A stretch of 64,000 nt of DNA, taken from assembly GCA_026400355.1 (NCBI GenBank), contig JAPLPE010000020.1:62001-126000 (forward strand). The letters are read 5' to 3'. Position numbers and translations under genes: made by a program. The number at the start of each line of letters is the position of its first letter. Positions within the stretch are counted from its first letter, which is position 1. This DNA is from Rhodobacterales bacterium (lineage in GTDB: Bacteria; Pseudomonadota; Alphaproteobacteria; Rhodobacterales; Rhodobacteraceae). The notes below the pieces were generated by a model. That model was given only the letters and a program-made list of their open reading frames with translations. It did not search any database and was not told the origin of the DNA. Positions 18,570-27,735 of this stretch are shown piece after piece.

Positions 18570-20315
18570 ATGGCAGCATTTCTGAACGTCGAGGCGTCGC
18601 TGACGGGGCGGCGGTGGCAGGGTCCGTCTCTCGAGGAGGACCGGCTGGCCGAGGCGTTGGCGCGGGATGCCGGGCTGCCTTTGCCGCTGGCACGCATCCT
18701 TGCGGCGCGGGGGGTGACAGCGCCTGAAGCGGCCGGGTTTCTGAAGCCACGGCTGCGCGATCTGTTGCCTGACCCGATGGTGCTGCGCGACATGGATGCG
18801 GCGGCGGGGCGTTTCGTTCGGGCGGTGGAGAAGGCACAGCGCATCGCTGTCTTTGCCGATTATGACGTCGATGGCGGGGCGTCGGCGGCGCTGTTGCTTA
18901 CTTGGCTGCGGCAGGTGGGGCGGCAGGCGACGCTCTATATCCCGGACCGGATTGACGAAGGCTACGGGCCCAACGAACCGGCGATGGCGGAACTCGCCGC
19001 GCGGCATGACCTCATCGTCTGTGTCGATTGCGGGACACTGTCGCACGGGCCGATTGCGGCGGCTAAAGGGTCCGATGTGATCGTGCTTGACCACCATCTG
19101 GGAGGTGAGACGCTTCCTCCCGCTATCGCGGTGGTGAATCCGAACCGGCAGGACGAAAGCGGCGATCTCGGGCATCTCTGTGCGGCGGGTGTCGTGTTCC
19201 TGATGCTGGTCGAGGTGAACCGACGGCTGCGGGCGCAAGGCCGGGCCGTGCCGGACCTTATGGAGATGCTTGACCTTGTGGCGCTGGCCACGGTGGCGGA
19301 TCTGGCGCCGCTCGTCGGGGTCAACCGGGCCTTTGTGTGGGCGGGGCTGGCCGTTCTGGCGCGACGCAAGCGGCCAGGGTTGGTGGCGCTGGCAGATGTG
19401 GCGGGGATGGATCAGGCGCCGTCGACCTATCATCTGGGTTTTCTTCTGGGACCGCGGGTAAATGTGGGGGGCCGGATCGGCAAGGCCGATCTGGGGGCGC
19501 GGTTACTTGCAACGGCAGATGCGCATGAGGCGACCTCGCTGGCTGCAATCCTGGACCAGTTGAACACCGAACGGCGCGAGATCGAGGCGTCAGTGCGGGA
19601 CCGGGCGCTGGAGCAGGCGGAAGTGCGGGGCCTTGATGGGCCAATGGTCTGGGCGGCTGGCGAAGGCTGGCATCCCGGCGTGGTTGGAATTGTCGCTGCT
19701 CGGCTGAAGGAAGCGACAAACCGGCCCGCCGTCGTGATCGGATTCGACCGGGAAGTTGGCAAGGGGTCTGCCCGGTCGGTCAGCGGTGTGGATCTGGGCG
19801 CAGCTGTGCACAGGTTGGTGTCCGAGGGTCTCTTGCTGCGCGGCGGAGGTCACAAGATGGCGGCGGGGCTGACGGTGACACGGGACCAGCTTGAACCGGC
19901 GATGGCCCGTCTGGGTGAACTACTGGCGCGGCAGGGGGCTGGCGCAGGCGGGCCGGAGACACTCCGGCTCGACGGAGTGCTGTTGCCCGGGGCAGCGACT
20001 GTCGATCTACTTGAACAAATCGAACATGCTGGGCCATTTGGAGCATCTTCTCCCGCTCCAAGATTCGCATTTCCCGATGTAATTATCCATTTCGCCAAAC
20101 AGGTCGGTACCGGACACCTGAAACTGAGCTTTGGCGACGGGTTGGGCGCAAAGTGTGAAGCGATCGCTTTCGGCGCGATGGACGGTCCGCTCAAGGCGCT
20201 TGCCAGAGCACGACCGGGACAGCGGTTTCACCTGGCCGGGAAGCTTGATCTGAACATCTGGCAGGGCCGCAAGTCAGTCCAGTTGCGCCTTGACGATGCG
20301 GCACCTGCGCATTGA
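18570..20315 (+). CDS. recJ: Single-stranded-DNA-specific exonuclease RecJ
   Basis: A 581-aa DHH/DHHA1 exonuclease. Motif I is ADYDVDGGASAALL, motif II VDCG, motif III LDHHLGG, and GGRIG and GGGHKMAAGL mark the DHHA1 domain. It degrades single-stranded DNA 5'-3' in recombination and mismatch repair. Length fits the family. The gene follows glpX on the same strand and ends 78 bases before tRNA-Glu. Confidence 0.96.
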   Translation: MAAFLNVEASLTGRRWQGPSLEEDRLAEALARDAGLPLPLARILAARGVTAPEAAGFLKPRLRDLLPDPMVLRDMDAAAGRFVRAVEKAQRIAVFADYDVDGGASAALLLTWLRQVGRQATLYIPDRIDEGYGPNEPAMAELAARHDLIVCVDCGTLSHGPIAAAKGSDVIVLDHHLGGETLPPAIAVVNPNRQDESGDLGHLCAAGVVFLMLVEVNRRLRAQGRAVPDLMEMLDLVALATVADLAPLVGVNRAFVWAGLAVLARRKRPGLVALADVAGMDQAPSTYHLGFLLGPRVNVGGRIGKADLGARLLATADAHEATSLAAILDQLNTERREIEASVRDRALEQAEVRGLDGPMVWAAGEGWHPGVVGIVAARLKEATNRPAVVIGFDREVGKGSARSVSGVDLGAAVHRLVSEGLLLRGGGHKMAAGLTVTRDQLEPAMARLGELLARQGAGAGGPETLRLDGVLLPGAATVDLLEQIEHAGPFGASSPAPRFAFPDVIIHFAKQVGTGHLKLSFGDGLGAKCEAIAFGAMDGPLKALARARPGQRFHLAGKLDLNIWQGRKSVQLRLDDAAPAH

Positions 20316-20393
20316 GAGGCGGTGGCGCACTTCATTGCAAGAATCCTCTTGCCCTCGCGAAAGGCTTTGCCTAAGAGACGCCACACACCGCGT

Positions 20394-20468
20394 GGCCCGT
20401 TCGTCTATCGGTTAGGACACCAGGTTTTCAACCTGGGAAGAGGGGTTCGACTCCCCTACGGGCTGCCA
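20394..20468 (+). tRNA. tRNA-Glu (anticodon TTC)
   Basis: A 75-nt cloverleaf. The acceptor strands GGCCCGT and ACGGGCT pair (with a terminal G-T), the anticodon stem CCAGG/CCTGG holds loop TTTTCAA with anticodon TTC at 20427-20429, and the T arm contains GGTTCGACTCC. The 3' CCA is encoded. The sequence downstream is atypical, making this a plausible integration site. Confidence 0.96.
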
Positions 20469-20702
20469 ATTATCCATTTAAGACATTGTTTTTACTATAG
20501 AATTTCCCAAGGCGCTTTCTCTGCCTAAGCAATGCTTGGAGTTTCGCAGGGCAGCTTTCGCGCCAAAGCATCCCCGGAACCAATCATGGAAGCGTGAACA
20601 CCCGACGTAGGGGCCGAAGCGTTCCAACATCTTCGACTTGGTTTGTTCCCGTCCTGCATGCTTCTGTTTTTCACTAAGCATGAACATAGTGGAGCATAGC
20701 GA

Positions 20703-20963
20703 ATGTCAGACACCTTTACCGTGGGCGATTTGAAACGACATCTTGCCGCGTACAACGACGACTTTGAACTGAAGTTTAGCGGCGGGTTGAACTTCTACCG
20801 TGTCAAGACGCGCGGCGATAACCTTGCGGTCGTAGAGTTCAACGAATTCGAAGCGATACTTTCGCCAAAGTTCAAGAAGAAGTTCCCCGAAGTGAAGTTT
20901 GCCTACTGTTCGGTTGAAAGCGACGGGTCGCTTGTGCAGGAAGTCGGTGTACCCGAACTGTGA
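20703..20963 (+). CDS. Hypothetical protein (tRNA-adjacent)
   Basis: An 86-aa protein starting MSDTFTVGDLKRHLAAYNDD; GTGGAG upstream may serve as the Shine-Dalgarno. Composition is rich in Phe, Lys, Glu and Asn, unlike the Ala/Gly/Arg-rich proteins around it, and base composition is less GC-rich. No family recognised. Position 3' of tRNA-Glu and overlap with another tiny gene suggest phage- or plasmid-derived DNA; this is inference. Confidence 0.6.
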   Translation: MSDTFTVGDLKRHLAAYNDDFELKFSGGLNFYRVKTRGDNLAVVEFNEFEAILSPKFKKKFPEVKFAYCSVESDGSLVQEVGVPEL

Positions 20964-21088
20964 AAGAAGGGGTTTTCACAGTGGACAACGAACTAGAACA
21001 ACAGCTTTGGAAGCGGCTTGAACATATTCACGCACGTATTCAATGGACGGCTGACGCCGAAGCTAGGGCCACGATGGTAGGCGGCTAA
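20960..21088 (+). CDS. Tiny hypothetical protein overlapping the previous gene
   Basis: A 42-codon frame beginning with GTG that overlaps the preceding TGA as GTGA. It reads VKEGVFTVDNELEQQLWKR and continues as an amphipathic helix (LEHIHARIQWTADAEA). A second GTG at 20981 is an alternative start. The stop-start overlap is the main support. No family recognised. Confidence 0.4.
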   Translation: MKEGVFTVDNELEQQLWKRLEHIHARIQWTADAEARATMVGG

Positions 21089-21639
21089 GCGGCCAACGGT
21101 CAATTCTGGCCCGAAAGGCTACGCCTGTGCGATTAAACCGACCGCATTCTTGACAGACCAGAAGAAGGCTTAAAAGCGCAGCAACGCATCGAGAAGCCCG
21201 GACCGACTTGACGCCAACCGGGGCCTGTGGCCGGGCGCAACCCCAGAATCGCACGGCGGCACGGGGTAAGGGGGGTGGCGGCTCACGTCGTCGCGCCTGC
21301 CCCGCCCCCAAGGCAAGGGCGCATAGCCTCATGCCCTAGACGGTTGGCGGCGGGCCGAAGGCGCACAACAGCCCGCCGCCTGTGACCGGGCGGGTAGGTG
21401 GTACCAAGCACCCCTACCCCGGCCAATCTCTCACACGACCGGCAATTCCGGCGCGACGCGCGCGCGGGTCACGGGGTCGAACGCGTACAACAGAACAGCA
21501 CGGACGGCCCGCTCCGCAAGGTCCAGACTGCCAAGCCCGGCGGCTGTCACATCATCAGAGCCGGCCGGATCACGAAATCGTTATGATCGTGCCAAAGAAT
21601 TCGCACATCAGTTTCAAGGGAAAGGTGGAACATGCCCGT
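21089..21639. other. Intergenic stretch between tRNA-linked genes and the LuxR-hydrolase gene
   Basis: No convincing gene. The frame of the downstream gene is open back to 21382, and another frame is also open here, but the predicted peptides are Arg/Pro/Thr-rich with no recognised domain. It may contain degraded mobile DNA. Confidence 0.4.
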
Positions 21640-23412
21640 ATGGGCAAAGAGGAAGACAAGCAAATCGACGATACGCTGGCCGATGAAGTCATCGAGCAGC
21701 TTTATGAAGTTGCTGTCGATCCGTCGCGCTATGAGGCTTTGCTGGACCGTTGGGAGGCAATGATCCGTCCTCAGCGCGCCGCTGCGAACAGCGAAGCGTC
21801 GCCTACCCAGGCTCCTGCCATCGGATTACGCGAATTTGAAGGGCATTTCAGGCGTGCTGATCAGGTTCTTGACCGTGCGATCAAGGACCCCCGTATTTCG
21901 ACAGCGGCTGGCATGCTTGCGCATATAGAACATGCGGCTGCATTTTCCGTCGACCGGAACATGACTCTGATCGAGGTCAATCCGGCCGCGACCAGCGTCC
22001 TGGGTGTGACGCGTGGGGCAAGGTTGTCCGATGTCGCTTTTGCACCTGGCGAAATTGACCATTTGAGCTCCAAGATTGCGCGTATGTTTGATGCTAATTC
22101 TCTCGATCCGGTGCTTGTGCGGAGCCGTTGTACACGGGCAGACAGGCTGACTGTACTTCATATGCGTCTGGTGCGGTCGGAACGTGAAGCGCCGTTTGTG
22201 ATCGTCGTGACATCGGAGCTTTCCTGGCCCAAGGGTTTCTCGGACATGCTCCGCGCCGCCTTTGACCTGACTGCTGCCGAGGCGGAAGTCATGCAATTCC
22301 TGTCGGAGGGGCATTCCCTGACCCAGATTGCCGAGATGCGGGGGCGGAGCGTGGAGACGATCCGTGCCCAGCTTAAGGCCGTCATGGGAAAGACCGAAAC
22401 GCGGAGTCAGACCGAGCTTGTCAGGCTGACCTTGTCAACGATGGAAATGGTGCAGTTTTCGGCCGACGCTGCGCACGGCCTGAATGACGCATCACGCGGG
22501 TTTGAAACACTGGCCGAGCGGCCGTTCCAGACGATGATTCTGCGGGATGGCCGGCAGCTTGACTATCTGATTCTGGGTAATCCAAACGGGCGGCCCTGTC
22601 TTTTCTTTCCGCTCGATTATGGGCTTGTCCGGTGGCCGGCTTCGGCCGAGGCGGAGGCCGCACGTCTGGGGATCAAGGTGATCGTGCCGATCCGGCCGGG
22701 CTATGGCGCATCGACTCCGATCCGGCGCGGGGTGCCCTATATCAGCCAGATCGTTGAGGATACTGCGGCACTTCTTGATCTGCTGGGCGTGGACCGCGTG
22801 CCGATGGTCACGCTTGGCGGCGACAGTTATCTGGCGATTGCGTTTCATGCGCTTTATCCCGAACGTGTAGCGGCACTTATCTGTTGTGCTGGTGTCCTTC
22901 CGCTCAAGCGGCCCGAGCAATACGAGCGGATGGACAAATGGCACCGGTTCATCCTTGCCGGGGCACGGTATACGCCACATCTTTTGCCTTTCATGGTCAA
23001 GGCGGGCTTTGCTCTGGCAAGACGGCTGGGCAAGCGAGGCTTTATCCATGCGGTCTATGGCAAGTCAAAGGCCGATGTTGCGACCTTTGAGATCCCCGAA
23101 GTTCTTGAGGCGATGGTCTGCGGGTCAGAGGTTGCCTTGTCAGAGACCCACTCGGCGCATGATGCCTTTGCCCGAGAGGTCATTGGCCACGAAACCGCCG
23201 ATTGGACGAACGAGGTTGATGCCCTGAGAGGCGCAGTCCCGGTGCATTTCCTGAACGGCTTGCAAGATCCCGAAGTGCCGCCCGAGACACTGGCCGAACA
23301 TCAGCAGGATTATTCCTGGATCGATTTCCGGGTCTATCCGGATGCCGGGCAGTTGCTGTTCTTCCTCAAGTGGCGAGATGTTCTACCTTTGGTTGTAAGG
23401 TATCTGAACTGA
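21640..23412 (+). CDS. LuxR-type HTH fused to alpha/beta-hydrolase fold
   Basis: A 590-aa protein with three parts. An N-terminal PAS-like sensory region (about 1-200) contains FSVDRNMTLIEVNPAATSVLGV. A LuxR-type HTH follows (about 208-265, FDLTAAEAEVMQFLSEG...SVETIRAQLKAVM). An alpha/beta-hydrolase-like domain (about 300-590) shows RPGYGAS, nucleophile elbow GGDSYL (Ser396) and a LNGLQDP acid (Asp543). The His usually found near the C-terminus is Gln571 (DAGQLLFF). Start 21640 has GGTGG 12-13 bases upstream; an in-frame ATG at 21583 is possible. Probably a transcription factor whose hydrolase fold senses a ligand. Confidence 0.78.
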   Translation: MGKEEDKQIDDTLADEVIEQLYEVAVDPSRYEALLDRWEAMIRPQRAAANSEASPTQAPAIGLREFEGHFRRADQVLDRAIKDPRISTAAGMLAHIEHAAAFSVDRNMTLIEVNPAATSVLGVTRGARLSDVAFAPGEIDHLSSKIARMFDANSLDPVLVRSRCTRADRLTVLHMRLVRSEREAPFVIVVTSELSWPKGFSDMLRAAFDLTAAEAEVMQFLSEGHSLTQIAEMRGRSVETIRAQLKAVMGKTETRSQTELVRLTLSTMEMVQFSADAAHGLNDASRGFETLAERPFQTMILRDGRQLDYLILGNPNGRPCLFFPLDYGLVRWPASAEAEAARLGIKVIVPIRPGYGASTPIRRGVPYISQIVEDTAALLDLLGVDRVPMVTLGGDSYLAIAFHALYPERVAALICCAGVLPLKRPEQYERMDKWHRFILAGARYTPHLLPFMVKAGFALARRLGKRGFIHAVYGKSKADVATFEIPEVLEAMVCGSEVALSETHSAHDAFAREVIGHETADWTNEVDALRGAVPVHFLNGLQDPEVPPETLAEHQQDYSWIDFRVYPDAGQLLFFLKWRDVLPLVVRYLN

Positions 23413-23798
23413 AGCCAAACGGGCGCACGTCTTTCACCCAAATGGGGTATGACGGCCTCAGCGACTCGACCTAACCTAGGGGCATTAATGGTATTTGTTC
23501 CGATTGGCCGAAAGGCTCCAAAGTGAATAGATCAGGCGTCTGGCAGAGGTGAGTGGCTGACGGGTGTCAATTTTCAGGACAGCCGGGAAACCGGTGACAA
23601 GGGCGGCGGACCGATGGCAATGACGCGACCGCATTCACGTGTCAAACATCGGCCCGCCGTTTTGTTTTGCACAAGACAGGGTCAATTGATCGTGCTTGTA
23701 ATCGGAATTGATCTGGGCGTCTTTGCCGGGATGAACCTGCCGATATCGCAAAGAAGTGCTGAGACTGCGCAGGTCAAACCCCGGAAGGACAAGGGACC
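23413..23798. other. Intergenic region between convergent LuxR-hydrolase gene and recN
   Basis: No gene found in these 386 bases. A long-range hairpin (GGCGGaCCGATG with CATCGGcCCGCC, 23605-23658) is followed by GTTTTGTTTT and could terminate plus-strand transcription or be the 3' end of an unannotated RNA. Confidence 0.4.
23604..23669 (+). terminator. Candidate intrinsic terminator
   Basis: A 12-position stem with one mismatch and a loop of about 30 bases is followed by TTTTGTTTT on the plus strand, about 190 bases after the LuxR-hydrolase gene. The large loop makes it weaker than a canonical terminator. Confidence 0.4.
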
Positions 23799-25472
23799 CT
23801 AGGCAGGAGTCCCTTCGAGAAGAACGCGCGCCGCGCCACGGGCGGCTTCGGTCACGGTGTCGCCGGCGAGCATTCTGGCGATTTCGTCGATCCGTGCGGC
23901 GGGGCCAAGCTCGACGACGCGGGAGGTTGTCATGTCGCCAGTGACGGTCTTTTCCACCCGCCAATGGTGCTGCGCCTTGGCCGCAACCTGCGGCGAGTGG
24001 GTCACGACAAGGACTTGGCCTGCCTGCGCAAGGTCGGCCAGCCGCCTGCCCACAGCATCGGCCGTGGCACCGCCCACGCCCCGGTCGATTTCGTCGAAAA
24101 TCAGCGTCAGCCCGGTGTTGCCCTTGGTCAGGCAGACCTTTAGGGCGAGGAGGAAGCGGCTGAGTTCACCGCCCGAGGCAATGCGGTTGAGCGGGCCGGA
24201 AGGGGCACCGGGGTTGGTGGAAACCTCGAACGTCACCGCGTCGATGCCTTCGGGGCCGGGTTCGGCGACTGTCATTGCTATGGTGAAGATGGCCCGTTCC
24301 ATCCTGAGCGGGGCGAGTTCGGCGGTCATGGCGGCGGTCAGGTGCTGCGCCGCTTCGCGCCGGTGGGCGGAGAGGCGGGTGGCGACGGAAGTGTAGGTGT
24401 CCATCGCAAGGGACAAGACTGCGGTGGCGGCGGCACTGTCGAGGCCGGAATCGTCAAGGGCGGACAGGAGGCTTTTCTTGAAAACGAGCAGGTCGGGCAG
24501 GTCTTCCACACCGATGCGGTATTTGAGAGCCATGTCACCAAGTTTGTCGATGCGCTTGGCTACACGGGTGAACTCGGCTTCGTCAAATTCGAGGCTATCC
24601 GAGACGCTTTCAAGTTCGGAACCCGCCTCCTCGAGCGCGGCAAGAGCACGGTTGAGAGCTTCGATCGCCGGGGTCAAACGTCCCTGAGAAAGGTCGGCGA
24701 CTCGTTCGAGGCGGCGAAGGGAGGCGCCGATGCGGTAAGGAAAGCCTTTGCCGTCCGGAAAAGGTGTCAAAAGCACGTTGGCGGCTTCGATCACGGGTTC
24801 GTGCAGGCGGGCGGCCGCCTTCATGAAATCGTAACGGCTGGTGAGGTCGGCGCTTTCGCCGGGTCGGGGGTCGAGGTCCTCGAGTTCCTTGACGGCGCGG
24901 CGCAGGTCGCCCTCTTCCTTGCGGATGTCGTCGAGACGGGACTTGAGACGGTCGCATTCGCGGCGTGCCGTGCGGACGGCGTCCCACGCGGTGCGGGTTT
25001 CAGTCAGCAGAGGGGTGGAGGCGGCGAAGTCGTCAAGGAGTTCGCGGTGGCCTCGTGGGTCAAGCAGGCCGCGGTCGTCCTGCTGGCCGTGGAGTTCGAC
25101 CAGTGTGTCGGACAGGGCGCGGAGGAGGTCCCCGCTGACCTTGCGGTCGTTGACCCATGCGGCCTTGCGCCCGTCGGAATAGTTGACGCGGCGCAGGATG
25201 AGATCGTCGTCGGGGTCGAAGCCCGCCTCGTCCAGAACGGCGCGGGCGAGGTGCGCGGCGGGCAGGTCGAAGGTGGCCGTCACGCTGCCCTGGCTCGCAC
25301 CTTTACGCACGAGTTCCGCCCTGCCCCGCCATCCAAGGACAAAGCCAAGCGCATCGAGAAGGATCGATTTGCCTGCCCCGGTTTCACCCGTAAGCACGTT
25401 GAGGCCCGGTTGGAAGGACAAGTCCAGACGTTCAATGATCAGCATGTCGCGGATCTGGAGGTCGCGCAGCAT
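23799..25472 (-). CDS. recN: DNA repair protein RecN
   Basis: A 557-aa SMC-like ATPase. The N-terminus is MLRDLQIRDMLIIERLDLSF with Walker A GETGAGKS. A central coiled-coil-rich region follows, then the ABC signature region (LNRIASGGELSRFLLALK) and Walker B LIFDEIDRGVGG. It acts in double-strand break repair. It lies downstream of bamD on the same strand with a 103-base gap. Confidence 0.97.
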   Translation of the reverse strand: MLRDLQIRDMLIIERLDLSFQPGLNVLTGETGAGKSILLDALGFVLGWRGRAELVRKGASQGSVTATFDLPAAHLARAVLDEAGFDPDDDLILRRVNYSDGRKAAWVNDRKVSGDLLRALSDTLVELHGQQDDRGLLDPRGHRELLDDFAASTPLLTETRTAWDAVRTARRECDRLKSRLDDIRKEEGDLRRAVKELEDLDPRPGESADLTSRYDFMKAAARLHEPVIEAANVLLTPFPDGKGFPYRIGASLRRLERVADLSQGRLTPAIEALNRALAALEEAGSELESVSDSLEFDEAEFTRVAKRIDKLGDMALKYRIGVEDLPDLLVFKKSLLSALDDSGLDSAAATAVLSLAMDTYTSVATRLSAHRREAAQHLTAAMTAELAPLRMERAIFTIAMTVAEPGPEGIDAVTFEVSTNPGAPSGPLNRIASGGELSRFLLALKVCLTKGNTGLTLIFDEIDRGVGGATADAVGRRLADLAQAGQVLVVTHSPQVAAKAQHHWRVEKTVTGDMTTSRVVELGPAARIDEIARMLAGDTVTEAARGAARVLLEGTPA

Positions 25473-25575
25473 TCCTGTCCCTTTTCGTCTTCCTGATCCG
25501 TGAAGTGGCCTGACTGAACCTGTCGGTCAAGTCCCGACGGCACCGGGTAAGCCCGGCGTCATTAGCAGACAGAGA

Positions 25576-26430
25576 TCAGATCCATTGTCCCAGCACGACC
25601 TGCCGGTAGATGGCCGAAAGCCAGTTGTCGCCCGTCGCCTCGAGCCGGAGGCCCTGCCCGGTCAGGAGTGTGTAGGCGTCTGAATACCAAACCGTGGACT
25701 GATAGTTGTAGCCCAGAATCGCCCCGGCCGACTGCGCTTCGGCCACGAGACCCAGCGAGAGGTAAGCTTCCACCAGACGATAGAGCGCCTCGGGCGTGTG
25801 GGTGGTCGTCTGGAAATCCTCAACTACGACGCGGAAACGGTTGATCGCAGCGGGGAAGTGGTCGCGGGACAGATAATATCGCCCGATCTCCATTTCCTTG
25901 GCCGCCAGATGGTCAAAGGCAAGGTCGAATTTCAGCATCGCTGGCGCGGCGTATTCGCTGTCGGGGTACTGTTCAATTACAACCCGCAGGGCCTGCAGCG
26001 CCTGGAACGTCAGGCCCTGATCCCGACCGACTTCGTCGATCTGGTCATAGAAGCTGAGCGCGAGGAGGTACTGCGCATAGGCCGCGTCCTCGTCCGCCGG
26101 GTAGAAGTCAATGTAGCGCTGAGCCGAGGCGCGGCTGTTGGGATAGTCCTTTGCCTTGTGATACGCATAGGCCTGCATGATGAGCCCGCGCTTTGCCCAC
26201 TGGGAATAGGGATAAAGCCGTTCGATCTCGCCAAAGTAGAACGCGGCATCATCATTCTTGTTCCGCTCGAGTTCGTATTCGCCGCGGTTGTAGATTTCTT
26301 CGGCGGTATAGCCCTGAAGCGCGCCGGGGTCCTTGGCATCAAAGCTGTCGCAGCCCGTCAATACCAAAAAGGCGAGCACGGTCGCGGCGATACCGGCCCG
26401 CGCCTTTGCCCAGTCTTTCCGGCCTGCCAT
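25576..26430 (-). CDS. bamD: Outer membrane protein assembly factor BamD
   Basis: A 284-aa lipoprotein with an N-terminal signal ending in a lipobox (LVLTGC). TPR-like repeats follow (YNRGEYELERNKNDDAAFYF, KAKDYPNSRASAQRYIDFYP, YPDSEYAAPAMLKFDLAFDHLA). It is the essential partner of BamA for beta-barrel insertion. The start at 26430 begins the signal; upstream in-frame sequence is not signal-like. The order lpxC-bamD-recN is conserved in alphaproteobacteria. Confidence 0.95.
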   Translation of the reverse strand: MAGRKDWAKARAGIAATVLAFLVLTGCDSFDAKDPGALQGYTAEEIYNRGEYELERNKNDDAAFYFGEIERLYPYSQWAKRGLIMQAYAYHKAKDYPNSRASAQRYIDFYPADEDAAYAQYLLALSFYDQIDEVGRDQGLTFQALQALRVVIEQYPDSEYAAPAMLKFDLAFDHLAAKEMEIGRYYLSRDHFPAAINRFRVVVEDFQTTTHTPEALYRLVEAYLSLGLVAEAQSAGAILGYNYQSTVWYSDAYTLLTGQGLRLEATGDNWLSAIYRQVVLGQWI

Positions 26431-26576
26431 GCGAGTGCCCCCGGTCACGATTATCCTTGGAGGGCCATCGCGCCCCCTGTCGGATCCGCTTATCATGAAA
26501 AATCGGGGTGCAAAATGCCTTTTACCCTGCGAGCGGGTTGGTGCCGGATCACGGCATCGTCAGCCATCGGCCAGCG

Positions 26577-27533
26577 TCAGGCGACAGCGATGAGGTCGGC
26601 AGGGCTGACGCCGCTGCCAGGCAGGCGGGCCAGTACGGAACGGTCGCAATGGACCATCCGGTAGGCCTTCGGATCGGCAAAGAGGGCGCGCAGCAGGCGG
26701 TTGGTGATCGCATGGCCGGCCCTGACGCCGGTGTAGCGGCCCAAGATAGGCGCGCCGGCCGTGTAGAGGTCACCCAGTGCGTCGAGCATCTTGTGGCGCA
26801 CTGCCTCGTCTTTGTGGCGCAGGCCGCCCGGGGTGAGGACGCTATCGCCGTCATAAACAACCGCATTTTCACGTGTGCCACCCAGAGCCAAGCCATTGGC
26901 GCGCATCTTTTCGATATCCTCGCGGCGACAGAACGTCCGGCTGTTGCAGAGTTCACGAACGAAGGTCCCGTTTGCCATGTTGAGGCTAAGTTGCTGGTGC
27001 CCGATCGCGGTGCCGGGGAAGTCGATGGTGAAGCCGATCTGCAGCGTCGTCGCCGGGTCAAGGCGGGCGTAGGCATCACCGTGCGACACTTCGACGGTCT
27101 TCAGGATGCGGATGGCGTGGAGAGCCGCAGGCATCTGGCGCTGGCCAGCCGAAAGGAGGCCACGCACAAAGTCGGCGGCACTGCCGTCAAGAATGGGAAC
27201 CTCGGAGCCATCGACGTCAATCAGGGCATTGTGCAGGCCACAACCGGCCAGAGCCGCCATCAGGTGTTCGATTGTGGATACCGCCACGCCATCGGCATTC
27301 TCGATCCGGGTGTTCAGCGGGGTTTGAAGTGCGCTATACCAGCGGGCCGGGATGGTGTTGGGACGGTCCGTCACATCGGTGCGGCGGAAGACGATCCCCT
27401 GCCCTGCCTGGGCTGGGTTCACGGTCAGCACGACCGAGCGGCCGGAGTGCAATCCGGTGCCGGTAAAGGAGACGGGAGTTTGAACTGTCGTCTGCAAGGT
27501 CTGTTCGCCTCGGGCGCACAAGTGCGCATTCAC
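26577..27533 (-). CDS. lpxC: UDP-3-O-acyl-N-acetylglucosamine deacetylase
   Basis: A 318-aa zinc deacetylase that commits UDP-3-O-acyl-GlcNAc to lipid A synthesis. It shows TGTGLHSG at the N-terminus, the zinc motif STIEHLMAAL, and HKMLDALGDL with further ligand and catalytic residues. It follows ftsZ, as is usual at the end of dcw clusters, with a 202-base gap containing a hairpin. Confidence 0.97.
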   Translation of the reverse strand: MNAHLCARGEQTLQTTVQTPVSFTGTGLHSGRSVVLTVNPAQAGQGIVFRRTDVTDRPNTIPARWYSALQTPLNTRIENADGVAVSTIEHLMAALAGCGLHNALIDVDGSEVPILDGSAADFVRGLLSAGQRQMPAALHAIRILKTVEVSHGDAYARLDPATTLQIGFTIDFPGTAIGHQQLSLNMANGTFVRELCNSRTFCRREDIEKMRANGLALGGTRENAVVYDGDSVLTPGGLRHKDEAVRHKMLDALGDLYTAGAPILGRYTGVRAGHAITNRLLRALFADPKAYRMVHCDRSVLARLPGSGVSPADLIAVA

Positions 27534-27680
27534 TGATTATTCACTCATAACCCGAAGTAGGAGCGATGCCCGGATCGCTCAATTCACAGATTGCAACGTT
27601 CTGAAACAACACGCCCCAGCGCGGCATGACTGCGTCACGGTTTAGGGAAGGTCACGATCAAGTTATTGATTTGCAATGCA

Positions 27681-27707
27681 AGAGGCCGCCCTTGGGGCGG
27701 CCCCTTG
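27681..27707 (-). terminator. Hairpin downstream of ftsZ
   Basis: GGCCGCCC and GGGCGGCC form a perfect 8-bp GC stem with a 3-base loop, about 30 bases after the ftsZ stop on the minus strand. The sequence after it has no strong T run, so termination may be partial. Confidence 0.55.
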
Positions 27708-27735
27708 TTCACGTGTGACGTTGTGTCAGTTCTTT

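Noticed and set aside
17439-19433. 664-codon minus-strand frame across glpX and recJ
   Set aside because: It is antisense to two well-supported genes and crosses their intergenic hairpin; Arg/His/Pro-rich with no motif.
20394-23800. Complete integrative element with attL/attR at tRNA-Glu
   Set aside because: No integrase and no second copy of the tRNA 3' end were found within the window.
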